Made by a program: the position numbers and the translations under genes. A stretch of 64,000 nucleotides of DNA, taken from contig NZ_CP083985.1 of the NCBI RefSeq assembly GCF_020172665.1, positions 2,044,326-2,108,325 on the forward strand. Direction: 5' to 3'. The DNA is from [Mycobacterium] zoologicum. GTDB lineage: Bacteria; Actinomycetota; Actinomycetes; Mycobacteriales; Mycobacteriaceae. Position 1 is the first letter of the stretch. Every line of letters begins with the position of its first letter. Below, piece after piece: positions 17,364-29,424 of the stretch. Below the pieces are notes generated by a model. It did no database searches, was not told the DNA's origin, and was given only the letters and a program-made list of their open reading frames with translations.

Positions 17364-18050
17364 TCACCAGCCCCGCTGACGCCACTCCTTCAGATGCGGG
17401 CGCTCGGCGCCCAGCGTCGTGTCATCACCGTGACCGGGGTAGACGACGGTGTCGTCGCCGAAGCGGCCGAACACCTTGGTCTCGACATCATCGAGCAGTC
17501 GCTCGAAATCGCCGGGCTGCCAAGTCTTTCCGACACCTCCCGGAAACAGGCAGTCGCCGGTGAACAGCTGCGTCACGCCGCCGGCGGCCGCGGCGCCCAA
17601 CGCCAGCGCCACCGACCCCTCGGTGTGGCCCTGCAGATGGATCACATCGAAGCTCAGATCCCCGACGGTCACGGTGTCGCCGTCGGCCAGGATCCGGTCC
17701 GGTTTCACCGGCAGCGGCTCGGCATCCAGGGCGTGCGCGGCCGTCGGCGCCCCGGTCGCCTCGGCGACCTCGGCCAGGGCCTGCCAATGGTCGAAGTGCT
17801 GGTGGGTGGTCAGGATCAGCGACACCTGCGGTGCCTGCTCGCGCACCAGGGCCACCAGATTCTCGGCGTCGTTGGCGGCGTCGATCAGCAGCGTCTGGCC
17901 GGTGTTGGCGCACGTCACCAGGTAGGCGTTGTTGTCCATCGGGCCCACCGAGGTCTTGATGATGGAGGCTCCGGGCAGCACCCGCCGGGCCGCGGTTCCG
18001 GGTTCGACGTGCCCGGTGTAGTGGTCGTCGACCGAGATCTTGCGCGTCAT
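17364..18050 (-). CDS. metallo-beta-lactamase-fold hydrolase (Rv1637c type)
   Basis: A 228-residue glyoxalase II-like hydrolase. The metal-binding motif is TTHQHFDHW (His83, His85, Asp87, His88), with further ligands in [18 protein letters not shown] and VYPGHGDDT. It is likely to hydrolyse thioesters such as S-acyl glutathione or mycothiol analogues, judging from the family, but the substrate is not shown by the sequence. The ATG at 18050 fits the family; longer frames run into the uvrA promoter. It is tail-to-tail with the USP gene (5-base gap) and divergent from uvrA. Confidence 0.88.
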   Translation of the reverse strand: MTRKISVDDHYTGHVEPGTAARRVLPGASIIKTSVGPMDNNAYLVTCANTGQTLLIDAANDAENLVALVREQAPQVSLILTTHQHFDHWQALAEVAEATGAPTAAHALDAEPLPVKPDRILADGDTVTVGDLSFDVIHLQGHTEGSVALALGAAAAGGVTQLFTGDCLFPGGVGKTWQPGDFERLLDDVETKVFGRFGDDTVVYPGHGDDTTLGAERPHLKEWRQRGW

Positions 18051-18078
18051 GTCCGCCACGGTACTGGCCCTGCGGCGC

Positions 18079-18108
18079 CTGTCGGTACCGGCACATAGCA
18101 TGGGAGCC

Positions 18109-18111
<3 letters not shown>
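18079..18111 (+). promoter_or_regulatory. PafBC/RecA-NDp type damage promoter of uvrA, leaderless
   Basis: CTGTCGGTA at 18079-18087, 8 bases, then TAGCAT at 18096-18101 reproduces the RecA-independent damage promoter motif with exact spacing. Seven bases later comes the uvrA GTG at 18109. The arrangement is the same as at uvrB (11451-11482), so the two genes are likely co-induced by DNA damage. Confidence 0.72.
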
Positions 18112-21023
<2,912 letters not shown>

Positions 21024-21027
<4 letters not shown>

Positions 21028-21458
21028 CGGTCGTCGGGTAGCAGGCGGAATGCGGCGGCATCGTTGAGGGGGACGACGGCGCGAAAATCGCGGCGGTCAA
21101 GCGTGAGCACCGTGTCGGTGTCAAACTTATCGGCCAGCACGACGCTGACTGCGTCGGTGAGGTCTAGCTTCAATGCGGCGTAGCGGTTTTGGACCATTCG
21201 GGCGGCACGCAGTTCGGCGGCCAGAACAGCGGGGATCGCGATCCGCCCAGTCTGTTCCTGACGCAGTATCCAATCGTTGATCGCCAGTGCATCGCGCCGG
21301 CCCACGAGCTTGGTCGCGACGTGTTCGATTTCGAGAAGGACCAGCGGGGAGATGACGGTCAGTGCCGCCTCGGCCAGAGAATCACGTGCCGCGATGTGCT
21401 CCGGGTCAGCAGAGTTGAATGCGGCTACCAGTCCGGAGGTGTCACCGATGACGATCAT
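21024..21458 (-). CDS. vapC: VapC-family PIN-domain ribonuclease toxin
   Basis: A 144-residue PIN-domain toxin that would cleave specific RNAs (often tRNA or rRNA in mycobacteria). The acidic active site is complete: Asp6 in [10 protein letters not shown], Glu43 in LLEIEHVA, Asp102 in [11 protein letters not shown] and Asp121/Asp124 in TLDRRDF. The ATG overlaps the vapB stop by 4 bases. The module is wedged between uvrA and the lysX operon, where M. tuberculosis has none, so it is an accessory insertion. Its stop codon overlaps that of uvrA on the other strand. Confidence 0.9.
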
Positions 21459-21697
21459 GGGGCGTGGTACGCGGCGACTCCACTGACGATGTCATGGATC
21501 TCATCCGCGGTCACGGCGTGGCCGAAATCCAGCGCCGGAATATCCCAGTTCTTCGGCCAACGACGTGCCCGCAGGGCGGCGAGGTGGAATGCCTCGCGAA
21601 AGTACTCGGATTCGGGCCGCCCGTCCCGTGCGGCCGCCTCTTTGATCACCGCGAGATCATCCTCGTCGACCATCACTGTGGTCTTCTTGAGAGCCAT
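21455..21697 (-). CDS. vapB: VapB-family antitoxin
   Basis: An 80-residue ribbon-helix-helix antitoxin. The N-terminal KKTTVMVDEDDLAVIKEAAARDGRPESEYFREA is the DNA-binding domain. The C-terminal half, with DIPALDFGHAVTADEIHD, would wrap the toxin and occupy its active site. Only six bases separate the ATG from a TACCAT -10-like element, so the message is probably leaderless. A perfect 18-base palindrome next to the start (21703-21720) is the likely autoregulatory operator. Confidence 0.88.
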   Translation of the reverse strand: MALKKTTVMVDEDDLAVIKEAAARDGRPESEYFREAFHLAALRARRWPKNWDIPALDFGHAVTADEIHDIVSGVAAYHAP

Positions 21698-21702
21698 ATG
21701 GT

Positions 21703-21720
21703 TATGGTACCAGTACCATA
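21703..21720. promoter_or_regulatory. vapBC operator palindrome
   Basis: TATGGTAC-CA-GTACCATA is a perfect 8-2-8 inverted repeat five bases upstream of the vapB start codon. On the minus strand its right part supplies TACCAT, a -10-like hexamer. VapBC complexes bind such palindromes to repress their own promoter, so binding here would directly block RNA polymerase. Confidence 0.65.
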
Positions 21721-21722
21721 AG

Positions 21723-22898
21723 TTAGTGCGGCGCCGCCTTGACCAGCGGCGACGGGAACCGCGGCGGCACCCGCACCCCGTCCAGCCAGTCGGTGAGCTC
21801 CCGTGCCCGCCGCGTCAGCGCGTCGCGAGCGACCCGGCCCGGGTCCTCCAGGAACTGCACCCGCACCTTCGCGGCGGCGTCCTGACACCAGCCGCCCACG
21901 ATCCGGCCGTTCCACCACGCCGTCGGGCCGGCGTTGCCGTTGTTGTCGAACAGCTGGCCGCGATGCGCGCCCAGATACCAGTCGCGGTGATACCAGCCCA
22001 TGGTGGTGACGTCGAGGCCCGGCAGCAGCGCGCCCCACTCCTCGACGTCGGGTTCGGGCTCCAGATCATCGGGCAGCGCATACCCCGGGGTGCCGTGCAG
22101 GTCGACGTCGACGACGCCGATGTCGCGCAACGCTTTTCGGATTGCGGTCTTGGTTGTGCCGAACCACCAGGTGATGTCCTCGGCGGTGGTCGGCCCGAAC
22201 GCGCGCAGCCAGGTGCCGACCAACTGAGCCTGGGCGGCCTCGGTGCTCATCGGCTCACCCGGCTCGCCCAGCCAGTCGGTGGCGGTCGCCCACCGCGGGC
22301 GCGACGAGGTCCAGCCGCCGTCATTGGGCCCGCGCACGATGTCACCCTGCGCGCCGAGCACGGTCAGCGCCCGCGGCGCCAGGTGCGTCTGGCCGCCGTA
22401 GGACTTGCCGGGCGCGGGATCGTAGGTGCCGGCCAGCTCGGGCAGGGCACTGCGCAGCGCGGCGCTGCTGGTCGGACCGTGCTCGCCGAGGTGCCGCAGC
22501 ACGGCGTCGCCGGCTCTGGCCAGCCAGTGTTCGCCGTCCTCGGCGACCCCGGCCTTGCCGACGTCGGCGATCAGCTTGCGCCGTTCGGCGCCGGCCACCC
22601 GGTCGCTGGCGGCGGCCTGCACGGCCGGCAGGTCGGCGGGGTCGATCACCCACAGCGTGCGGCGCATCGCCAGATGCTTGACCAGTGACCGCTTCTCATA
22701 CAGGGCGTCGTTCAGGTCGGCGACGGCGAACGGTGACGAGCGCGCCCACAGCGACAGATACGGCGTGGCGGGATCGGTGCCGTGCAGGCCGATCAGGGTC
22801 GCCGCGATCTGGGCGATCGACTCACCGGCGGTATCAGGGGTCAGGAAATGTCTGCGCGCCAAACGGTTTCGCCGCTCGTCGACGGTGAAGCTGCGCAC
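21723..22898 (-). CDS. winged-helix DNA-binding protein (HTH_42/AlkZ family)
   Basis: A 391-residue protein of the HTH_42 (DUF1006) family, made of three tandem winged-helix domains. The family includes AlkZ/YcaQ-type DNA glycosylases that unhook interstrand crosslinks. Diagnostic pieces are the N-terminal ATLIGLHGTDPATPYLSLWA, the middle DITWWFGTTKTAIRKAL and the C-terminal NAGPTAWWNGRIVGGWCQD. The AlkZ catalytic QxQ/QxD loop near the N-terminus is not obvious (LHGTDPA is present instead), so glycosylase activity is uncertain. It follows the Rv1638A-like gene by 3 bases and is probably in the lysX operon, near uvrA. Confidence 0.78.
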   Translation of the reverse strand: MRSFTVDERRNRLARRHFLTPDTAGESIAQIAATLIGLHGTDPATPYLSLWARSSPFAVADLNDALYEKRSLVKHLAMRRTLWVIDPADLPAVQAAASDRVAGAERRKLIADVGKAGVAEDGEHWLARAGDAVLRHLGEHGPTSSAALRSALPELAGTYDPAPGKSYGGQTHLAPRALTVLGAQGDIVRGPNDGGWTSSRPRWATATDWLGEPGEPMSTEAAQAQLVGTWLRAFGPTTAEDITWWFGTTKTAIRKALRDIGVVDVDLHGTPGYALPDDLEPEPDVEEWGALLPGLDVTTMGWYHRDWYLGAHRGQLFDNNGNAGPTAWWNGRIVGGWCQDAAAKVRVQFLEDPGRVARDALTRRARELTDWLDGVRVPPRFPSPLVKAAPH

Positions 22899-22901
22899 CG
22901 G

Positions 22902-23150
22902 TCAGTGCTCACCCTCGCGCATCGACTTGCGGATCTGCTCCAGCCGGTCGGCGGCGGCGCGCTGGCGGTCCTCGAACTGCTGCTCGACGGCGCGGCCCTC
23001 CTGGCTCTCCGAATCGAGCTCCTGGGCGCCGATCGAGGTCTGAAAGCGGCTTTCGATCTTCTCGCGTACCGAGTCGAACGTCGGCACGCCGGCGTCGTCA
23101 TAACCGGTGTCGGGCTGCGGCTCGTTCGGATCGTCACCCATGCTCGACAC
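22902..23150 (-). CDS. small conserved mycobacterial protein (Rv1638A type)
   Basis: An 82-residue acidic, helical protein matching Rv1638A in position and appearance: a disordered start (MGDDPNEPQPDTGYDDAG), then charged helices rich in Glu, Arg and Gln (EKIESRF, EGRAVEQQFEDRQRAAADRL). It has no membrane segment and no known catalytic motif. A GTG at 23150 or an ATG three codons later could be the start. The function is unknown. It lies between the Rv1639c-like gene and the winged-helix gene in an apparent operon. Confidence 0.75.
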   Translation of the reverse strand: MSSMGDDPNEPQPDTGYDDAGVPTFDSVREKIESRFQTSIGAQELDSESQEGRAVEQQFEDRQRAAADRLEQIRKSMREGEH

Positions 23151-23151
23151 G

Positions 23152-23562
23152 TTACCGGCGGCGGTCGAAGTAGCGGACCATCAATTCCCAGTAGCCCATG
23201 GTCAGCGTCATCGCCACCGCGGTCGCGATCGCCGTCGGCAGCAGCCGCCGACGGCGGGCGCTGACCAGGGCGGCCGCGGTCGCGACGCCGCCGGCCAGGT
23301 TCACCAGCAGGGCGGCGTCGCGCGGGCGGGCGGTGATCCACCGTTCCTCGCCGAGCATGGCGCGGGTGGACCAGGCCGCCTGATCGGTCGGCTCACCGAA
23401 GATCACCGGGTTCAGCGCGAACCACACCGATATCCAGGCGGCATCCCGCCAGGACCGTCGCCACACCGGAACCAGGATCAGCGGTGTCGTCGCCCACCGG
23501 GTCCAGGCGCTCCACGGGTTGGCGTGCCGGGCGAACACCGCGCGGCGGATGCGGGCTATCAC
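23152..23562 (-). CDS. small membrane protein (Rv1639c / DUF6653 type)
   Basis: A membrane protein of about 136 residues beginning RRAVFARHANPWSAWTRWAT, the family N-terminus, with hydrophobic segments at about 25-50 (LILVPVWRRSWRDAAWISVW), 84-99 and 110-123. It corresponds to Rv1639c, next to lysX. The GTG at 23562 was chosen, although the GGAGAG before it is too close for a good ribosome binding site; an in-frame GTG at 23580 is an alternative. Translational coupling to lysX, which ends 9 to 27 bases upstream, is likely. No function is known. Confidence 0.7.
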   Translation of the reverse strand: MIARIRRAVFARHANPWSAWTRWATTPLILVPVWRRSWRDAAWISVWFALNPVIFGEPTDQAAWSTRAMLGEERWITARPRDAALLVNLAGGVATAAALVSARRRRLLPTAIATAVAMTLTMGYWELMVRYFDRRR

Positions 23563-23588
23563 CTCTCCATGATGATCCACAATTGCGG

Positions 23589-26500
23589 TCAACGCGGCTT
23601 GGCCAGCGGGAACGGCAGCGTGTCCCGGATGCTGTGGCCGGTGATGAGCATGACCACCCGGTCCACCCCCATGCCGAGGCCGCCGGTCGGGGCCATCGCG
23701 TACTCCAGGGCCTGCAGGAAATCCTCGTCGAGCTCCATGGCCTCGGTGTCGCCGCCGGCAGCCAGCACCGACTGCTGATGCAGCCTGCGGCGCTGCTCCA
23801 CCGGGTCGGTCAGTTCGCTGTAGGCGGTGCCCAATTCGACGCCCCACGCCACCAGATCCCACCGCTCGGCCACGCCGGGCCGGCTGCGGTGCGGCCGGGT
23901 CAGCGGCGAGACCGAGGTGGGGAAGTCGGTGTAGAAGGTGGGCCGTTCGGTGCGCGACTCGACGAGGTGCTCGTAGAGTTCGAGCACCACCTGGCCGGCG
24001 TCCCACTGCCGCAGGAAGTGCACGCCCACGTCGTTGCACAACCGGCGCAGGGTGCCCAGGTCGGTGTCGGCGTCGATCTGCTCGCCGAGGGCGTCGGACA
24101 CCGCGTCGTGCACGGTGCGCACCGGCCACTCGCCGGAGATGTCGACTGGTTCCAGCTCGCCGTCGGCGCCGGGCCGCATCACCACCGGGGCGCCGTTGGC
24201 GGCCACCGCCGCGTTCTGGATCAGCTCGCGGGCACCGTCGATCCAGGCGAGGTAGTCGCCGTGGGCCTGATAGGCCTCCAGCAGGGTGAACTCCGGGTTG
24301 TGGCTGTAATCGACGCCCTCGTTGCGAAACGCCCGGCCCAGCTCGAACACCCGCTCCACCCCACCCACGCACAGTCGCTTGAGGTAGAGCTCCGGCGCGA
24401 TCCGCAGGTACAGGTCGAGGTCGTAGGCGTTGATGTGGGTGACGAACGGCCGGGCGTTGGCCCCGCCGTGCAGTTGCTGCAGGATCGGGGTCTCTACCTC
24501 CAGGAATCCCTTGGCGAACAACGTGTCCCGGATGGAGCGCAGCACGCTGCTGCGGGCGGTGATCAGCTCGCGGGCCTCGGTGTTGATCGCCAGGTCGACG
24601 TAGCGCGATCGCACCCGTGCTTCGGGGTCGGTCAGACCCTTCCACTTGTCGGGCAGCGGGCGCAGGCACTTGCCGACCAGCCGCCACCGCTGCACCAGCA
24701 GCGACGGTGTGCCGTTGCGGCTGTAGCCGATGTGGCCGGTCGCCTCGATCAGGTCGCCGAGATCGACGCCCGCGCCGAAGTCCGCGGCGCGCCCGCCCTC
24801 CACTCCGGTGAGTACCGAATTGTCCAGCAGCAGTTGCACTTCACCCGACCAGTCGCGCAGCTGTGCGAACAGCACGCCGCCGAAGTCGCGGATCCGCAGC
24901 ACGCGGCCCGTCACCGACACGCCCTGGCTGGGGTCGGTGTCCAGGGCTTGTGCCACGGTGTGTGAAGGAGGTGTGCCCACCGGGTAGGCATCGACGCCGC
25001 TGTCCTGCAACGACTTCAGTTTGTCCAGCCGGACCCGGACCTGTTCGGGAAGCCGGGGCGCTGCCTCGGCGGGTTCGGCGAACTCGGCCGGCCCGGTGAG
25101 GCCGTCGGGCGCGGTGCCGTCGCTGTGCAGCATCCCGGTGGCGGCCACCGCGGCGGGCACCGCCGAGTGGTGGCCGGTGTGCTGTTCCTGGCGCCGCGAA
25201 AACGGCAGCACCAGAAAGCCTTCGGCGATCACCGAGGCGACACCCACCCGGGGGATCAGCCTGGCGTCCTCGTAGCAGGCGTAGCGCGGCACCCACTGCG
25301 GCTGATATTTCATGTTCGACCGGTACAGCGTCTCCAGCTGCCACCAGCGAGAGAAGAACATCAGCAGGCGTCGCCACAACCGCAGCACCGGCCCGGCACC
25401 GAGCTGGGCGCCCTGCTCGAAGGCGGCCCGAAACATCGCGAAGTTCAACGAGATCCGGTTGACTCCGATGGTGCCGGCCTGCAAGGCCAGTTCGCTGACC
25501 ATCAATTCGATGGTGCCGTTGGGCGATTGCGGCGAGCGGCGCATCAGATCCAGCGAGACGCCGCTGTTCCCCCACGGCACCAGCGACAGCATCGCCACCA
25601 CATCGCCGGCCTTGGGATCACCGCGCAGCGCCTCGACCAGCAGGCAGTCGGCGTCGGCCGGGTCGCCGAGCCGGCCCAGCGCCATCGAGAAGCCGCGCTC
25701 GGATTCGGTGTCGCGCCAGGCGTCGGCGCGTTGCAGCACCAGTGTCATCTCGTCGGCGCCGATCTCGCTGTGCCGGCGCATCCGCACGGTCAGCCCGGAC
25801 CGCCGGGCCCGCGTCACCGCCTGGCGCACCCCGCGCATGTCCGGGCCGGACAACTTGAACTCCGAGGGCCGCAGGATCGCCTCGTCGCCGAGTTCCAGCG
25901 CGCTCAGCCCGGCCTCCTGGAAGGCGTGGGCACCGGCGGAACTGGCGCCCATGACGCCCGGCGCCCAGCCGTAGTCTTCGCATTCGCGCAGCCAGGCCGC
26001 GATGGCCTGCGGCCACGCCCGCGGGTCGCCCACCGGGTCGCCGCTGGCCAGGCAGACGCCCACCTCGACCCGGTAGGTGATCGCGGCACGCCCGTTGGGG
26101 GCGAACACCACCGACTTGTCCCGGCGGGTGGCGAAGTAGCCCAGCGAGTCGTTGCGCCCGTACTGCTCCAGCAGCCCCCGGATGGCCGACTCGTCCTGGC
26201 CGGTGAGCGCGTTGTCGGAGCGCTGGGACAAGAACAGCACGATCGCCGCGACGATCAGGGCCAGCGCCCCGAGCAGCCCGCACAGCGCTTTGAGACCGAA
26301 GTCGGGCTTGCCGGGGAAGAAGTCCGGTTCCAGCAGCGCGAAGCCGACGACCCGGTTCACCACGTAGGGCAGCCGCATCGGCGGCTCCACGGATCCGGGG
26401 AACATCTCGATGAGCGCCCAGCACAGCCCGATCGCCACCGCCCAGCCGGCCAGCAGCGTCGCCGCCGATCTCAGCAGCGCCCCGCGGCGGACCTTGGCCC

Positions 26501-26918
26501 AGAACTGCCCGTAGGACGCCACCAGCAGCACCAGAGCGGCGCTGTGCAGGGCCAGGCCCACGTAACTGCTGATGCCCTGCGCGGTGTCGGTGGTGCCGCC
26601 GAGAAGGCGTTTGATGTTCCAGGCGGCGCCCACCAGCACGTTGGCCAGCAGCAGCCACCAGGCGATGCGCTTGCGGGCGCTGAGTGCGGCGGCCAGCAGC
26701 ACCAGTACGAACGCCCAGGCCAGGCTGGTGTCGGGGAAGTTGAACAGGTACTTGTCGATGAACTCTCGTGGCACCCGGATGATCCAGCGGATCACCGGGG
26801 ACATGCTGCCCAAAAGCGTCAGCGTCGCGGCGATACCGACAGCCCAGGCGGCTGCTGCGGGCACCCAGTGCAACCGGGAGGTCGAGCGGCTGCGCGAGCG
26901 CGGCTGAGTCAGCGTCAT
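23589..26918 (-). CDS. lysX: bifunctional lysyl-phosphatidylglycerol synthetase / lysyl-tRNA synthetase
   Basis: A 1109-residue LysX fusion that charges tRNA-Lys and transfers lysine to phosphatidylglycerol, giving resistance to cationic peptides. The N-terminal ~240 residues contain about six membrane helices. The MprF-like GNAT-type domain (about 240-560) includes [20 protein letters not shown] and [17 protein letters not shown]. The C-terminal LysRS has an OB-fold ([19 protein letters not shown]) and class II motifs [42 protein letters not shown] and [12 protein letters not shown]. The length is near the 1172 of M. tuberculosis. A TATTCT hexamer 8 bases before the ATG suggests a near-leaderless promoter. 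Confidence 0.95.
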   Translation of the reverse strand: MTLTQPRSRSRSTSRLHWVPAAAAWAVGIAATLTLLGSMSPVIRWIIRVPREFIDKYLFNFPDTSLAWAFVLVLLAAALSARKRIAWWLLLANVLVGAAWNIKRLLGGTTDTAQGISSYVGLALHSAALVLLVASYGQFWAKVRRGALLRSAATLLAGWAVAIGLCWALIEMFPGSVEPPMRLPYVVNRVVGFALLEPDFFPGKPDFGLKALCGLLGALALIVAAIVLFLSQRSDNALTGQDESAIRGLLEQYGRNDSLGYFATRRDKSVVFAPNGRAAITYRVEVGVCLASGDPVGDPRAWPQAIAAWLRECEDYGWAPGVMGASSAGAHAFQEAGLSALELGDEAILRPSEFKLSGPDMRGVRQAVTRARRSGLTVRMRRHSEIGADEMTLVLQRADAWRDTESERGFSMALGRLGDPADADCLLVEALRGDPKAGDVVAMLSLVPWGNSGVSLDLMRRSPQSPNGTIELMVSELALQAGTIGVNRISLNFAMFRAAFEQGAQLGAGPVLRLWRRLLMFFSRWWQLETLYRSNMKYQPQWVPRYACYEDARLIPRVGVASVIAEGFLVLPFSRRQEQHTGHHSAVPAAVAATGMLHSDGTAPDGLTGPAEFAEPAEAAPRLPEQVRVRLDKLKSLQDSGVDAYPVGTPPSHTVAQALDTDPSQGVSVTGRVLRIRDFGGVLFAQLRDWSGEVQLLLDNSVLTGVEGGRAADFGAGVDLGDLIEATGHIGYSRNGTPSLLVQRWRLVGKCLRPLPDKWKGLTDPEARVRSRYVDLAINTEARELITARSSVLRSIRDTLFAKGFLEVETPILQQLHGGANARPFVTHINAYDLDLYLRIAPELYLKRLCVGGVERVFELGRAFRNEGVDYSHNPEFTLLEAYQAHGDYLAWIDGARELIQNAAVAANGAPVVMRPGADGELEPVDISGEWPVRTVHDAVSDALGEQIDADTDLGTLRRLCNDVGVHFLRQWDAGQVVLELYEHLVESRTERPTFYTDFPTSVSPLTRPHRSRPGVAERWDLVAWGVELGTAYSELTDPVEQRRRLHQQSVLAAGGDTEAMELDEDFLQALEYAMAPTGGLGMGVDRVVMLITGHSIRDTLPFPLAKPR

Positions 26919-27122
26919 AGTCCGCGAGAATAAGCAGTTGAACCTGGAAAATCGGTGTGAGATGCGCGCCGGGAATGCGCAGCCGTACTGGCGGGATTCC
27001 GGCTGAACGCATTGTTGCTGCTAGACTTCCTTCCGCGACCGTCCCGGCGTACGCCAGGACAGCAAGTGGAGTTCCCTCCCACCACTGGCCACGGAGCGAT
27101 CCGCAGGCCCTGTGGTCCGGTC

Positions 27123-27225
27123 GCAGGCGGTGCGAATCGCCTGCTCTGCGCGGTGCGCAGGTGGCCCGATGCTATTCGGGTTGCGATCGGTCGGTATTGG
27201 GCCCTGCTTCGTGCAGGGCTTTTTT
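27123..27225 (+). ncRNA. structured infC-rpmI-rplT leader RNA
   Basis: Four consecutive hairpins can be read. They are GCAGGCG/CGCCTGC (27123-27129 with 27138-27144), CTGCGC/GCGCAG (27146-27151 with 27155-27160), CCCGA/TCGGG (27165-27169 with 27176-27180), and a final 7-bp GC-rich stem at 27201-27219 followed by six T residues. The IF3-L35-L20 operon is controlled by leader RNAs binding L20 in other bacteria. An equivalent actinobacterial regulatory leader is inferred from position and structure; the ligand is not known. Confidence 0.55.
27201..27225 (+). terminator. attenuator-like intrinsic terminator upstream of infC
   Basis: GCCCTGC (27201-27207) pairs perfectly with GCAGGGC (27213-27219) across a TTCGT loop and is followed by TTTTTT (27220-27225). 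This is a textbook Rho-independent terminator lying 82 bases before the infC start, inside the leader. Such hairpins with a T-tract are uncommon in mycobacteria, which makes premature termination as a control step plausible. Confidence 0.68.
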
Positions 27226-27306
27226 GCTGGTGGGTGGGGTCAGCGCCGCTGCGTCCGGACGAGCACTGCGGCGGCCGCGACCGGAAAGACTACCCAGGGA
27301 GGTCCC

Positions 27307-27957
<651 letters not shown>

Positions 27958-27988
27958 AACGCAACACCGACACCAGAACTGAGGAAAC

Positions 27989-28183
27989 ATGCCCAAGGCG
28001 AAATCCCACAGCGGCGCTTCGAAGCGGTTCCGTCGCACCGGAACCGGCAAGATCGTCCGGCAGAAGGCCAACGCCCGCCACCTGCTCGAGCACAAGTCGA
28101 GTAAGCGCATGCGCCGGCTCGCCGGCCGCACCGAGGTGGCTGCCAGCGACACCAAGCGTGTCAACGCGATGCTGAACGGCTGA
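27989..28183 (+). CDS. rpmI: 50S ribosomal protein L35
   Basis: A 64-residue L35 protein of the large ribosomal subunit. It starts [20 protein letters not shown] and contains [21 protein letters not shown], typical of the family in length and basic charge. A GAGGA ribosome binding site precedes the ATG. It is the second gene of the infC-rpmI-rplT operon, 31 bases after infC. Confidence 0.96.
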   Translation: MPKAKSHSGASKRFRRTGTGKIVRQKANARHLLEHKSSKRMRRLAGRTEVAASDTKRVNAMLNG

Positions 28184-28239
28184 CAGCCGCTTCACCCGAC
28201 GCAAACCCCTTTACGCCCCAACGAGAGTAGGAACACCCC

Positions 28240-28629
28240 ATGGCACGCGTGAAACGCGCAGTCAACGCCCAGAAGAAGCGCCGTACAGTCCTGAAGGCTT
28301 CGAAGGGTTACCGTGGCCAGCGTTCGCGGCTGTACCGCAAGGCCAAAGAGCAGCAGCTGCACTCAATGACCTACGCCTACCGGGACCGTCGTGCCCGCAA
28401 GGGCGAGTTCCGCAAGCTGTGGATCACCCGCATCAACGCGGCGGCCCGCGCCAACGACATCACGTACAACCGCCTGATCCAGGGCCTCAAGGCCGCTGGT
28501 GTCGAGGTGGACCGCAAGAACCTCGCCGAGATCGCCGTCAGCGACGCGGCCGCGTTCACCGCGCTGGTCGAGGTCGCCCGGGCTGCGCTGCCTGAGGACG
28601 TCAACGCGCCGTCCGGCGAGGCCGCCTGA
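28240..28629 (+). CDS. rplT: 50S ribosomal protein L20
   Basis: A 129-residue L20 protein, an early-assembling 23S rRNA-binding protein that in other bacteria represses its own operon by binding the leader mRNA. The family sequence is clear: [20 protein letters not shown], then [16 protein letters not shown] and [20 protein letters not shown]. It lies 56 bases after rpmI with a GAGTAGGA-type ribosome binding site. Its product is the best candidate ligand for the structured leader at 27123-27225. Confidence 0.96.
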   Translation: MARVKRAVNAQKKRRTVLKASKGYRGQRSRLYRKAKEQQLHSMTYAYRDRRARKGEFRKLWITRINAAARANDITYNRLIQGLKAAGVEVDRKNLAEIAVSDAAAFTALVEVARAALPEDVNAPSGEAA

Positions 28630-28641
28630 CCATAGCGGCCG

Positions 28642-29418
28642 ATGCTGACCGAACGTTCGGCTCGCGTGGTCGCGGCGGTCAAGCTGCACCGGCACGTGGC
28701 CAGGAAGCGCGAGCAGCGCTTCCTGGCCGAGGGGCCCAATCTGGTCGAGGCCGCCATCCGTCGCGGCCTGGCCGTCGAGGTCTTCGCCACCGAGGCGGCC
28801 GCCGACCGTCACGGCGATCTGCTTGCGCAGACGCCGATCCAGCTCGTCACCGAGCGCGCGGCAAAAGCACTGTCGGACACCGTCACACCGGTGGGACTGA
28901 TCGCGGTGTGCGCACTGCCCGAACCAGAGCTGAACGAATTGCTCTCCGGCGCACCGAAATTGGTGGTAGTTGCGGTGGGAGTCGGTGAGCCGGGCAATGT
29001 CGGCACGCTGATCCGCATCGCCGATGCCACCGGCGCCGACGCGGTGGTGCTGACCGGCAACAGCGTCGATCCCTACAACGGAAAATGCCTGCGTTCCTCG
29101 GCGGGCAGCATCTTCACCGTCCCGGTCGTGGTGGACGCCGACACCGACGCGGTGCTCGCGGCGCTGGCGCAGGCCGGGCTGCAGGTGCTGGCGACGGCCT
29201 TGGACGGTGAATTGAGCTTGGACGACGCCGATCCGGTGTTGGCCGCGCCGACGGCATGGCTGTTCGGCCCGGAAGCCCAGGGGTTGCCGGCTGCCACCGC
29301 CGCGGCCGCCGATCACCGGGTGGTCATCCCGATGTCCGGCGGCGCCGAAAGCCTGAATGTTGCTGCGGCCGCTGCGATCTGCCTGTATCAGAGCGCGCGG
29401 GCGCAGCGCAGGGCCTAA
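28642..29418 (+). CDS. tsnR: SpoU-type 2'-O RNA methyltransferase (TsnR)
   Basis: A 258-residue SPOUT-class methyltransferase predicted to 2'-O-methylate ribosomal or transfer RNA using S-adenosylmethionine. It has the N-terminal substrate-binding domain (VKLHRHVARKREQRFLAEGP) and the SpoU knot motifs: VGVGEPGNVGTLIRIADATGAD, WLFGPEAQGLP and VVIPMSGGAESLNVAAAAAI. It corresponds to Rv1644 and lies 12 bases after rplT, so it is probably transcribed with the ribosomal protein operon. The name tsnR reflects similarity to the thiostrepton-resistance enzyme, but resistance is not implied. Confidence 0.9.
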   Translation: MLTERSARVVAAVKLHRHVARKREQRFLAEGPNLVEAAIRRGLAVEVFATEAAADRHGDLLAQTPIQLVTERAAKALSDTVTPVGLIAVCALPEPELNELLSGAPKLVVVAVGVGEPGNVGTLIRIADATGADAVVLTGNSVDPYNGKCLRSSAGSIFTVPVVVDADTDAVLAALAQAGLQVLATALDGELSLDDADPVLAAPTAWLFGPEAQGLPAATAAAADHRVVIPMSGGAESLNVAAAAAICLYQSARAQRRA

Positions 29419-29424
29419 ATCGTT

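Larger units (their letters stand above)
26919..27306. other. 388-base region between lysX and infC
   Basis: No protein gene is supported here. The left ~50 bases hold the minus-strand lysX promoter (TATTCT element at 26932-26927). The right part, from about 27100, is the structured leader of infC, with consecutive hairpins and an intrinsic-terminator-like element described separately. A forward frame open through the region would give an N-terminally extended IF3 with non-conserved sequence; it was rejected. Confidence 0.6.

Noticed and set aside
27112..27306. N-terminally extended IF3 from an upstream in-frame start
   Set aside because: The extension would translate the leader hairpins and terminator and is not conserved in IF3; the ATC start with GGGAGG explains the data better.
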